Below, one piece after another: positions 54,598 through 64,000 of a DNA stretch of 64,000 nucleotides. Made by a program: the position numbers and the translations under genes. The DNA is from Neoechinorhynchus agilis (taxonomy: Eukaryota; Acanthocephala): positions 8,060,001 through 8,124,000 of the forward strand of contig CM121341.1 of the NCBI GenBank assembly GCA_051530055.1, written 5' to 3'. Below the pieces are notes generated by a model that was not told the origin of the DNA, made no database searches, and saw only the letters and a list, made by a program, of their open reading frames with translations. Within the stretch, counting starts at the first letter, position 1. Each line of letters opens with the position of its first letter.

Positions 54598-55951
54598 ATG
54601 AAAATTCTCATTCAAACGAATATTTTTATCGTCCACATTCTTCATAGCATCCAAAGACACAATCGCACACTGATTTCTACTTGCGAATCATTTTGCAGCA
54701 CCGCATCCATACTAAATAGATTGCGATGGTTACACTTTCCTATCGGCAAAAAGAGAAGAAATAATTTCATTTCAATGCATTTAAGATCTATAAATTGTTT
54801 TGTTGATGTTCGCATTCATGGCAGTCACGAAAACTCCCGGTCGCTTACACAGTGCACCAGAGAAGCTAAGATAAAACAATCAATGATAGAATCAACCTTG
54901 AAAGGTCGACAATATATAGCCGAGAGCAGTAATTTCGTTGATGAAATCTTCTACGATACTCTCTATCTATGGCAATATAACCTTTGTCCAGAGAAACCTT
55001 TTGTAAGCTTTTGTTATCTAAATCACGGCTTACTCACAAGCCACATTGGCGATACGGATCATTGTGGAAAATTTAATTTAGTCAATATTTGGAAACTATT
55101 ACACGCTGATTTCGAAGGACAATGGGAAAGTCTGCACCATTCTGATTCGGTGAAGAGCAAATTGATGAACATGGATCTTCTTAGCATTCAATTTCAGTTT
55201 TTCGGGGACTTGACTTTACTGCGGTTCAGGTAGAAAAAGCAGTGAACTTGTACGGTCCACCAGGAACCGGTAAAAAAACTTCCCTAATAGAAGCCCTTGC
55301 CCAGAAATTAAGTATTCGAGCTTCCAGGATCAAAATGGATTTTTATCTCATCAGAATCAATCAAGAAATGTTTTCTTCTTCTTAAATTGGCGAAACTTCT
55401 GAGAAAATACGGATGGTATTTAATGGAGTCACAACCCATTGTCTACAGAAAACAGGGGGTCAATATTGGGATTTTGACAAGAAATCGAAGGAAAAAGGCG
55501 AAAATGAGTTTATACAAAAACCCACAAAGATCCAAATTTTTATTCCTTGTCATTTAAGGGGTAGATGGGCTTACATCAGGTTGATTGTGTTGCTTTAATG
55601 ACCTATATCGCCGGTGCTAAATGTAAAAGTGTGCCATCTGTAGCCAATCAGAATAATTTTTGTTAACGAAAGCTTTCGATTGGCTGCAACCTTTCCATAT
55701 TAATTGCACAATCTACCCGCATAAATTCTGAGTAAGTTTCAGACAACAACCGCAACGTAAATACAATGCTTCGCTACCTCCAAGAAATTAAAAGAACTAA
55801 TAATGTTATTCTGTTGAGTACATCCAACCTCGAATCGAACGCTTTGGATAGTTTATTTATTGATCGCGTCAACTTCATAGTCAAAACTGAGAAACCGGAC
55901 GCTACGCTTCGTAGAAAGTTGCTAACAGATTACATTAAAAACATCTTTTAG
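54598..55951 (+). pseudogene. pch-2-like: TRIP13/PCH-2 AAA+ ATPase remnant
   Basis: TRIP13/PCH-2 remodels HORMA proteins in the meiotic and spindle checkpoints. Recognisable parts in order: HADFEGQWESLHHSDSVKSK (about 55100-55160), then after a one-base frame change VNLYGPPGTGKKTSLIEALA with one extra Lys in the Walker A loop (55255-55310), QKLSIRASR, RINQEMFSSS, a stop, IGETSEKI, and after a gap NRNVNTMLRYLQEIKRTNNV and ILLSTSNLESNALDSLFIDR (55750-55880). The Walker B/sensor region between about 55405 and 55740 is missing or replaced, and the C-terminal lid is absent. It cannot be an active ATPase. Confidence 0.8.
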
Positions 55952-55989
55952 AATAATTACGCATTTCCCTCAATGAGCTCAGAAATCGA

Positions 55990-56999
55990 AACTTGTATCA
56001 GCATTAGCTCTAATCTCAGCACAAGGAAACTTAAATCTGCGTAAGCAATGGCTTTTTATTCAGTGAGGATCGAATCTATTCGAACGAATGGTCAATTAAG
56101 TTTCGAGAGGGTTATAAAAAGCCACGAGATATTTTGCGAGTCCATATTTTACAGATTGAATACGATTGAAATTCGTGAAAAAGTGATGACATTTTGTGTG
56201 CTTCATTTCGTATGATAAAAATAAACGGTAAAATGGTAGACAACATCGGTTTGATTATCGTGCTTAAGGCAATAATAACACTTTTATTTGTTGATGCCCA
56301 AAAAACAGGACCCATGTACCTTTGGGTCCTCGTAAACACTCGAGTTCAGAGTTGTTCAAAGAATGCGGTTGTTGATTATTTAGTGTATTATTGTTTTGGT
56401 CGGGTGGGAATGTCCGATCCGGGGATGTCCGTTCTTGTGGGAATTGGTGGTTATTGTTTACAAGAGAGCTTGTGAGGTTTTGTCTTTTCTCAGGTTCATT
56501 TCAGGTTATGATATCCGAGAAGATTTGGCGGTAAGGAAAAAGAAGCAGAGGTCGAGAGAGGTGCGAGGTAAAGGAGGATGAAACGAATTAGGATTACGAT
56601 TGTTGTGCTCATGAGAAAAATGATCGATATGTGGTCGAAATTGTGTTTCAAGGGTTGAGAGGCGTTTTGATTGTTTAATGAAAATAACATCAATGCATTC
56701 GGTGGGGGAAAGTCAGCTGTGCAAATTTTAGATGCTCTTTTACGAAGAATTTCAAGACGAAAGATTTGAGATTTTGAAAGGTTGCAGAAGACGGGATAAT
56801 CGTAGGTGATGGAGAGTAAAATAAAGGCGAAGTAAAATTTGAAGAGATCAGGTAAAGGGATTCCTAAATGTCGGAGGCGTCTGAGGAGACAAATTTTAAA
56901 GTTTGAATCCCATTTCAGATTTGATTGAAATTGGAGAATAACATCGGAGGATAAATCAAAGTGTTCAGCATAGCTCCCAGGGTCATCGTAGTTTGCGAT
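55990..56999 (-). mobile_element. LINE 3' fragment (copy A')
   Basis: Inverted near-identical copy of 41200-42187, with the same RT C-terminal frame on the minus strand and the same junction to a 240-bp unit. It lacks the second 52-bp start seen after copy A. Confidence 0.75.
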
Positions 57000-57232
57000 G
57001 ACCGCTGTGGTGGCCGGGCTGTTAATACTTTAGCGTCATTTGACAGTCCTTTGCCGATAGCAAGGAACCTCTTATAGACGCGAGGAACAGGCTAAAGTTG
57101 CGAAGTTTAAAAGTCACGGCTACTATCGTTTTACGGACATGAATTGCATTCCGCAAAACTATTGGGATCCTGAACTGGTCAAGTTTTCGGCATCTCCGTA
57201 CCGGCCATGTAGAGTTCGTTTGCAATATGATA
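57000..57232 (-). repeat. Single copy of the 240-bp unit
   Basis: Matches the array at 39.2-41.2 kb in inverted orientation up to GTTTGCAA, where the array loops back to its start and this copy runs on into unique coding-like sequence. It is the best candidate for the founder. Confidence 0.85.
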
Positions 57233-57348
57233 GTGATGGAAAGTACATTAAGGAATTATTACCACAATCCTCAGATTGGTGGAAAGTCGTGTCCCGTAAA
57301 AAATTAACCAAGGGCTTCGGTCTGGAAAACGTAGTTCAGAATCTGTGA
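57082..57348 (+). CDS. Hypothetical fragment, founder frame of the 240-bp array
   Basis: The frame is open through EEQAKVAKFKSHGYYRFTD, MNCIPQNYWDPELVKF, SASPYRPCRVRLQYDSDG, KYIKELLPQSSDWWKVV and LTKGFGLENVVQNL. The aromatic-rich, regular composition looks like a real domain. No family is recognised. It abuts LINE RT sequence and may belong to a retroelement or a captured host gene. An ATG is at 57139. Confidence 0.35.
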   Translation, partial: EEQAKVAKFKSHGYYRFTDMNCIPQNYWDPELVKFSASPYRPCRVRLQYDSDGKYIKELLPQSSDWWKVVSRKKLTKGFGLENVVQNL

Positions 57349-57690
57349 TGCATCAGGAGCTCCCGAATTTCATATCCGCTCGAAAAAACTCGGAACTGCT
57401 CGATTTTCTCGATAACGCTCTCCCAACAATGGGGCTATCTTTGAATGTTAAGAAAAGCCAATTTATTATAAAATCGAGATCTGTATGTGACAGACGTAGA
57501 GAATTTTTTAAAGAATTTTTTCATCAAGAGTCCATGGCCAATAACAAAAAACTAAGTATCTTTGGATTCACGTTCACAGCAAAATATAATTATACAACAA
57601 ATAAAGCTAAACTCAAGAAAATTTTAAAAATCGCCAAAAGTAAGGCCGCAGAGCGGACAAACTCGCAAAATAGCAAAGTGATATAGACAG
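57345..57690 (+). mobile_element. LINE RT fragment
   Basis: LLDFLDNALPTMGLSLNVKKSQF followed by KLSIFGFTF resembles the segment after the RT YxDD motif (G-L-x-L-N-x-x-K-S, then L-G-x-x-F). The fragment is short. Confidence 0.5.
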
Positions 57691-58879
57691 TTTAGTCGAC
57701 CACCTCAACAGCGAAACCCATTAACGAGCGCTTTTTCCGAAGCACTAATTTAACTCCCCTACCCTTGGGCACATACAGAAAACTGGACCAAAAAGATCGA
57801 TTCATGGATTGGATTGTAAAAAAATTGCCACGTAAAAAATCACCGATCTAACTTATTGATGAAACTCGATCTTCTCTCAATCCACCATCCTCTCTTCGCG
57901 AATAAATCGTCCTTGCTTAAATGATAATTATAATGGAAATAATCAATTTCTGTTTTTCTCAAAGGACATAAGAGAATTAAAATTACAAAATGGAAATCTT
58001 AAGATAAGAAATCACATATAAAATAAATACAATTTCGAATTTGCAAAATCAAAACATGAAATCGCTACTTAGAATGAAGATTTGAATAAGAACAAGGATA
58101 ATAATGAAAGTTTAGAACTGGCAAAAAAAGGAAAAGTTAAGAGGATCATCATGATAGAAAAGAGTTTAAATAACTTTTGTATAGAAGGAAATAATTCGCT
58201 CCGTAGGAGAAAAGGGGTTAAAAAACAAATAAGAATTACGTATAATATTTCAAAAGCAAATCAGAAACCCAGGAACATCTGAATCGCTGGTAAAATTTAT
58301 GAAGCGAACATAAAATGTTTTAATCATCAAATAAAATCTAAAATAAACTGAAATGAATGATACGATCTCCAAGGCCACCAATGATAACCTAGTCACTTTT
58401 TCACATCTAAGAAAACGGAGAACCTCAGAATTTACAAATTCGATTATGAGATTTCATTAATTTGCGAATTGCAGGGAAATAGGACCTTAAGTAAATATTA
58501 TTTAAGAAGAATTTTTCAAATATCTCGCAAATGAAAATCTAGAAAGAGATAGAATAAAAATACGAACATTAAAAAATCTCTCTTCAAATTGTTAGAATGC
58601 ACTTTTAAATAAAAAAATGGATAGATTTCAAACACAAAACTTCCAATTGGATAGGCACAATTTTATACCCAGAGGTAATTGGCTAAATTTTATTTAGGAA
58701 TCTTTTCGGAGTTACTCCTTCGCCAACATTTTCTACCTTCTAATAATAGCAATTTAATAAAACTATCCAAAGAAGATATCCTGTCGTTATGGGATGGTAA
58801 ATTTAATGTCGACATTAATTACAGCAGAGAACTTTTATTATAACTTTGGAGTGGAAAACTATCTTTCCAAGACTTATTA
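57691..58879. other. AT-rich decayed sequence
   Basis: Probably LINE-derived debris. No interpretable gene. The plus-strand frame 58082-58282 is low-complexity Lys/Asn and is not called. Confidence 0.4.
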
Positions 58880-59460
58880 TTGATAAGGCCCGGAAAATAG
58901 TAAAAAAATAATTTAAAACCCTGGTGACATAAGACTTATCGCCATTCAGAACCTTCTTATCTCAATTATAGAAAAAGTTGTAAATAAAAATTCAAAGAAC
59001 TATATTCTAAAGAAAAAATCATACCACAAAACTTCCATGGATTCACTCTTAGGTAAAGGAGTAAACTCGTTAATATATGATTTGCAGGACTTCAATAATG
59101 AAATTACTGGGGTCAATAAAGTCTTGCAATAACTTGACATTAACATAGCTTTTGATGCTATCAAACCAATTTTTATTTATGAAGTAATGAATGATTTAAG
59201 AATCCCAAGGAAATTTAAATAAAAAACGCAATTTTTTATTTGAATCCAAATCCTATTTTATGGACGTTGATCCAAACAAAACATGCTTTCATTTTGAGAA
59301 ACGGAGTGACTCAGTGCTTCCCACTGTCACCCACTTTATTGCTCATAGGAATCATAAAAAGATTTAAAACTTGTTAATAAAAAGAATTGTAAATATTGGG
59401 CCTACGCAAACGACCGATTCTTTTTAATACACAATAAAAAATTAATTGTACCTTGGCGAA
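58880..59460 (+). mobile_element. Degenerate LINE RT core
   Basis: Across several frames: DIRLIAIQNLLISIIEKVVN, HKTSMDSLLGKGVNSLIYDL, LDINIAFDAI (motif A), GVTQCFPLSPTLLLIGI (motif B) and YANDRFFLIHN (motif C). The order is that of a non-LTR RT. Several stops and frame changes are present. Confidence 0.65.
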
Positions 59461-60115
59461 TCCTGTCCCCGGTGTTATCGATACTCATTTATTCGAGAAC
59501 TATGCAGAATTTTCGCAACGAAATATTTTCTAACGAGCTTAGCCTTAAAATGATTGATCAATACGAGTTTTGAATTTCACAATATATATCCACGGGTTAA
59601 TATTATCGATAATACAAATGTTCGTTTAGATTTTATGCGTATGATCATTTGTAGAAATAAGTGAAAGTTCGGCGAGATTTTATTTATCTCTGCGGCTATG
59701 GGCGAATTGAGGTGGTTTCCAAGTACAAAAATGATGGTAACACGTCGGATTGCAGTTTAAATTGCGAGGAAAAATACAATGCACTACTAAATTAGAATCA
59801 AACGTCCATTTTCACATGCAACAAAACTATTAAAACATAAATTTCAAGCAAACACACAAAAATTAGAGATTTAAAAACCTAGAAATGATCCTGTGGAGGA
59901 AATCTCTGCTTTTCTGTAGATTCATTACATAATCTACCAGTGTCCTTTGTTCGTTTTATGTTTTCAAATTTATCAATTTTCTCATTTCACCTTCAGCCTC
60001 CGTGTCGCTGTTGCACCAAACCTCAGTGATCCGCCGTTCTCTTTCAGAGGCCGGATATCCGTGGAGAAACGAAGATTTTTCTAAATATAAATAACCTCGA
60101 AATTGGCGAAACCAT
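59461..60115. other. Intergenic, no gene seen
   Basis: No domain or repeat is recognised between the LINE RT core and the ANP32-like fragment. Confidence 0.45.
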
Positions 60116-60377
60116 TTAAAATCTAACCATATCGGGAATTAATCGGCGTATATAGTCAACCATTCGGTTTCGGCATTCGTTTTCCTTTAAATCCACGATA
60201 CTCAAATCATCTATCTCATTCAAATACTTTAGCTCTTGCTCATCACGAATGTTATTGTAAGAAAGATCCACAGGATTAAGCTTCGACAAGTCTTGCAATG
60301 AAAATAATCCACTTGTTATGCGATTATGTGATGCATCGAGAGATTCCAAATCTTTCAGGTTCTCTTTTTTTAGAAAT
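60116..60377 (-). pseudogene. ANP32-like leucine-rich-repeat fragment
   Basis: Minus-strand NLKDLESLDASHNRITSGLF, DLSYNNIRDEQELKYL and VDLKENECRNRMVDYIRRLI, then PDMVRF-stop. This matches the last LRRs and the cap (N-x-x-Y-R...L-P-x-x-x-x-x-D-G) of ANP32-type nuclear proteins, but it stops where the D-G and the acidic tail should begin. The 5' part is missing, and inverted block B' starts 145 bp upstream. It is likely a fragment cut by that rearrangement, or a single exon of a gene not otherwise visible. Confidence 0.5.
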
Positions 60378-60521
60378 TATAAATTGTTTAACGTTTCATG
60401 GTTACCCAACTACACTTCGCAAATCAGTTAGAAAATTATGAGCTATGCTTGGCTTATTTTGCTGGACAACAATAATACTAGGAATTGACCGAAATCATAA
60501 GACGAATGTCCATCGAATGTT

Positions 60522-63500
60522 CTAAGGGACGAAGTGAACTTCGCCATTTAGCAATCACTCAAAGAATTTGAACAATAATCCCGTTCAATGTCTTATTTGT
60601 TGTATCAAATAAAAAGGTTTTTGTCTCTACTCTTTTTTAATTTGAAAGAAATTATCTAAGCTTTTTAAAGTTCCCAAATTTCAATCTCGTCTATCAACTT
60701 ATTGATGTAACAGTGATTTATTTTTCGTCAATATTCTTTTAAGCAGATTCAATTAGTCGATTAATTTCTTTACTTAAAAATCTAAAGCGGGAGTATTTTA
60801 TCCTTACGGCTGTCGATGCGTTTACTGAACTTAATAATAAGACTTCATTTCGATTTTCAAAATCAGTGATGCTTATAAAAGTGTTTCCAAGAAATCCTTT
60901 TTATTTCCGCAAAAATATTCAGTACTTTCTAGTAATATCAAAATTCGTACTTTCATTATTTTCTGTCATTTTCCCTCAAATTATTTTTGTTATTTGAACG
61001 AAATTACAAGCTTTTTAAAGTTCACAAATTTCAATCTCATCTATCAACTTATTGATGTAACAGTGATTTATTTTTCGTCAATATTCTTTTAAGCAGATTA
61101 AATCAGTCGATTAATTTCTTTACTTAAAAGTCTAAAGCGGGATTATTTTATCTTTACGGCTAACAAATCTATCGTATTGATATCAAATACAATCTGTGAA
61201 ATTTTATAAATGTTGAACTTAAATCGCAAAATACGTGTTATTGTTAAGCTCTTCATCCGGTGAATGATTTTTTATTAAAGAAGATGAACCTGACGAGGTT
61301 CGAAACATCTATAATAAAAAAATCATTTACCGGATAAAGAATTAAACAATAATTCCAATCATTGTCCCCGGTACCTCAATTATCAACATTTTGCAAATGA
61401 CGTGTTCTTTGCCTTTTAAGTTTTAATAAATCTTTTTTTCTTAGAAATTTATTTTGAACATTCATTGAACTTTGACATTTCAAACTTATTTGTTTAAGTG
61501 CTATCAGCCAAGGCGTTAATAAATTCGGCTTATAGAAATTCACTCAGGCATTTTTTCATTTAGAATATCTTAAAAACATTTTTGGTCATAGAGTGATTTT
61601 TTCTTTGCAATTTGATTTCAGACTCATTAAAAGTTGCCGATGATAACTATGAATCCTGTGAGTTTTGATAGCTTTTATTTTCATGCGATATTGTCAAACT
61701 CCAAATCACATTCCCCAATGATATTTGCAAACAAATAACTGACAAGCAGCGTCGAAAAAATATACATCATGGATGTGAAAAATTATATTTTTAAATTATA
61801 TTTATCGTGTAGAATTCATCAAGAATTTTCGAAATGAAAGGCTTTCCGAAACACAAATTTATTCATTCTCTGAACTATGATAATGATTTATTCTTATTCA
61901 TCATGGGAACGACTAAAAGCTCCTTGAATATCATGAACAATATTTTATCCTTGGTCAATCGTCTCTTAAACATGGGTAAAATCAGCGATGATTGATAATA
62001 TCAGCCGCCATTTATTTTCTTCAGCAATTTTTCAAGCAGTCCCTTGTGCCGAATATTTAAATGATTCGAACGAACTTGACTTAGGATGTTGACCAAATTG
62101 TTATTCCGAATTTCACTCAGCGCTATTTCACGTTCAATCATCGCGCTGAGTATCCGCTTTAGCATCGCGTGGTTCCGAACTGTGAACTTCTCGTCCAAGA
62201 TGCTTTTTAAACGATCGCAGAGTTCCTTGATGCTCAAGTTCATTTCAATTGAAGGCTTTGATTTTCTTTTTGAAATCGATTCATTGAGTGGTTTGTCCTT
62301 CAATTGTGACCCTGATTTATTTTCGATCGAAATATTGGACATTTCCGTAGGTTGCCGATTATAGATTCCCACCATCTTTTTTCCGATTTTATCGATAATG
62401 TCGATTAGCGGTTCGTTTTCCCCGTTGCTGGCCATCTTATGGAGAATATTTATAAGATCGGAATCTTTGATTTCATCCACAGTCATCTCTAATTCTGAAA
62501 TCTCGCAAAGGACATCGTCCACCAGTTCTAGGCTTTTGGTTGCGTATTGCGAATCCAATAAAAACTTTAGGAATTTAATCTTCTTGGTTAAACAAGAAGG
62601 CGGCATCAATTGTTTGGATTCTGAAATCTGTTGACTGTGAACGTTTTCGACATTGTGAAGTCCCGTTTCTATTTCTTCATCGCTATTGATTCTCTTCGGC
62701 GATTCTGTTCTCTTTTCCGAAATTGCGTTAGAACCCCGATCACTAGAATCAGTATTTGATATTTCGGGTTCTACTTCTTTTGGTTTATTCAATTTGGGTT
62801 TGGTCGCTGGTCTTTCTTTAGATCGCTTTTGATTGAAAGCCTCCTTGACCTTCATAGCAACTTGGATTAAGAGTTTCTTGAGTGGAGCATTATCCTTGTT
62901 GTCGAGCATCTCTCCAAGGACATCTATCAATCCGGATTGACGAATTTCACTCAGGCTAACTTCGCCTTTCAGAATTTCATCAACGATGCTCCTTAATAAA
63001 TCAGAATTCACAATTTTGTGTTCAAAGTTTATAGTCATCAAGATTCTTTGACGGAGATGTGTTGAATCTGTCCGCTGAATTTTTGTTTTCTCTTCACCTT
63101 GAATGGTTGATGACAGCCTCTTCCTTGAAATTTCTTTACATCTCGCGTCTTCAAAACTGGATTTAGATTTCGTTTCTATCGGACACTGCTCTTCAATCTC
63201 AACATCAAACTTTGAGTGGATACCGGACATCGTATGAGATTTATCATCGGATTTTTTACCTTTCTCCATGCCGAGCACTACTTTAATTTTTGCTGCTACT
63301 TCTTTAATCAAATAATCAAGTTCTCCGTTTTCTTTGTTTTGAATCATTTGGTGGAGAATCTTTATCAGGCCGGATTTACCAATCTGAGAGATGGCCATTT
63401 CTTGTTTGAGAATCTCAGAAAAGACACTGGTTACTAAGCTCTTGTTTGTAACCTTAAACTGTGGGTCCAATCCAATTTTAACTTTTTCAACTAGCATATT

Positions 63501-63602
63501 TAATGATTTGGACGTTGCCATTTCATAACGGGTTCGTCCTTTATCGCTTGAATCTGTCATCTCCTTTTTCGCCATTACTTCATCTTTATTTGCCCGTTTT
63601 CG
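60522..63602 (-). repeat. Inverted segmental duplication, block B'
   Basis: Partner of 44396-47318. It contains an extra internal copy of about 150 bp: the segment CTTTTTAAAGTTC ... TCTAAAGCGGGA occurs at 60655-60800 and again at 61013-61145, while block B has it once. Confidence 0.9.
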
Positions 63603-63932
63603 AGTTGAGGTCGTACTGACCAATGTATTCGTCGTTTTCATCCTTGGACAATATTTTTCGCCGACAATCTTTTTGAATTTGCTCTTTAATTTACTTAGGA
63701 ACCAACTTGTACTTTTGCAATCTTTGTCTACGGCCATTTCGTCTACCATCTCAAGCATCCCAAAGTTTAAGATTTCTTCGGCTGTAATCGATCGCGTTAA
63801 CAATTCTCGCAGGTTTCGTTTGGCCAAAGATTGGTTGATTGTACAAGAATCACCGTCGAGATTATCTCTCAATTCATCACATATTTGAGCGAGTGATTTA
63901 TCCTTAGCATTTGATGTTCGCTTGATCGCCAT
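62001..63932 (-). CDS. Protein with five TFIIS-N-like helical repeats (fuller copy)
   Basis: 643 residues from the ATG at 63932; the frame is open to GTG seven codons earlier. Five repeats lie at about 14-92, 143-222, 292-368, 447-526 and 566-642. Each has a leading helix, then the hallmark (L/I/V)-S-x-I-x-x-(S/N)-x-L-(I/V)-x-(I/V)-L and a closing K-x-K helix. The third reads EVSLSEIRQSGLIDVLGEML then PLKKLLIQVAMKVKEAF, which lines up with the TFIIS N-terminal domain (M-T-x-x-x-L-x-x-T-x-I-G-x-x-V-N...L-x-K-x-W-K). Linkers are Lys/Ser/Glu-rich with KRTESPKR-type nuclear-localisation-like runs. No catalytic part. Inferred to be a nuclear scaffold for transcription or chromatin partners. The function is untested. 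Confidence 0.75.
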   Translation of the reverse strand: MAIKRTSNAKDKSLAQICDELRDNLDGDSCTINQSLAKRNLRELLTRSITAEEILNFGMLEMVDEMAVDKDCKSTSWFLSKLKSKFKKIVGEKYCPRMKTTNTLVSTTSTRKRANKDEVMAKKEMTDSSDKGRTRYEMATSKSLNMLVEKVKIGLDPQFKVTNKSLVTSVFSEILKQEMAISQIGKSGLIKILHQMIQNKENGELDYLIKEVAAKIKVVLGMEKGKKSDDKSHTMSGIHSKFDVEIEEQCPIETKSKSSFEDARCKEISRKRLSSTIQGEEKTKIQRTDSTHLRQRILMTINFEHKIVNSDLLRSIVDEILKGEVSLSEIRQSGLIDVLGEMLDNKDNAPLKKLLIQVAMKVKEAFNQKRSKERPATKPKLNKPKEVEPEISNTDSSDRGSNAISEKRTESPKRINSDEEIETGLHNVENVHSQQISESKQLMPPSCLTKKIKFLKFLLDSQYATKSLELVDDVLCEISELEMTVDEIKDSDLINILHKMASNGENEPLIDIIDKIGKKMVGIYNRQPTEMSNISIENKSGSQLKDKPLNESISKRKSKPSIEMNLSIKELCDRLKSILDEKFTVRNHAMLKRILSAMIEREIALSEIRNNNLVNILSQVRSNHLNIRHKGLLEKLLKKINGG

Positions 63933-64000
63933 TTTTGATTCGTTCTCTTGCACTTTAAAGACAATACTAAAGTATGGTTTTAGTTTTACTGCACCGAAAT

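Noticed and set aside
58082-58282. Lys/Asn-rich open frame
   Set aside because: Low-complexity AT-rich sequence inside LINE debris. No coding evidence.

Overview
The window is nuclear DNA of a small-genome metazoan. Evidence for this is a prospero-class homeodomain gene, a FoxO-class forkhead gene, a type II PKA regulatory-subunit-like gene, SLC22-type transporters and short GT-AG introns (about 35-75 bp) in AT-rich sequence. Tandem cysteine-rich EB-type repeats recall nematodes and other ecdysozoans, but I cannot place the species from sequence alone. Much of the window is repeat-derived.

Layout: 1-3.9 kb (minus) holds the 5' part of a secreted protein gene with a fucolectin-like domain followed by about 18 cysteine-rich repeats, roughly one per exon. 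6.5-14.9 kb holds two satellite arrays in opposite orientation around an intronless adenine phosphoribosyltransferase (APRT) gene. Both derive from opposite arms of one fold-back element, and an intact copy of that element sits beside the second array. 15.9-17.7 kb is a reverse-transcriptase element flanked by long inverted copies of its own 3' domain. A second intronless APRT gene follows at 18.1 kb. 19.6-22 kb (minus) is an SLC22 transporter with two interruptions bounded by exact inverted repeats. The larger one cannot be removed by GT-AG splicing without losing the conserved GRR motif. 22.9-24.2 kb is a LINE remnant.

24-37 kb carries several fold-back MITEs, the prospero gene (28.7-30.1 kb), a large charged protein of unknown function (33.1-34.8 kb) and the PKA-R-like gene (36.4-37.3 kb). 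37.8-41.2 kb has a 330-bp triplication, a SUZ-domain gene and a 240-bp tandem array. 41-64 kb is dominated by two interleaved inverted duplications: a LINE fragment (41.2-42.2 versus 56.0-57.0 kb) and a 3-kb block carrying a gene for a protein with four or five TFIIS-N-like helical repeats (44.4-47.3 versus 60.5-63.6 kb). Between them lie the FoxO-like gene with six 50-residue Asn-rich repeats, a Gln-rich gene, a tRNA-Gly-like pseudogene and decayed copies of an SLC22 gene, a TRIP13/PCH-2 gene and an ANP32-like gene.

The genes do not form an obvious pathway. The recurring theme is structural: fold-back elements, their arms turned into satellites, inverted duplications, and introns that look like inverted-repeat insertions. 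Several genes have a splice-acceptor-like TTTAG or TTTCAG touching or almost touching the start ATG, which suggests 5' leader splicing, either a cis leader exon or trans-splicing.
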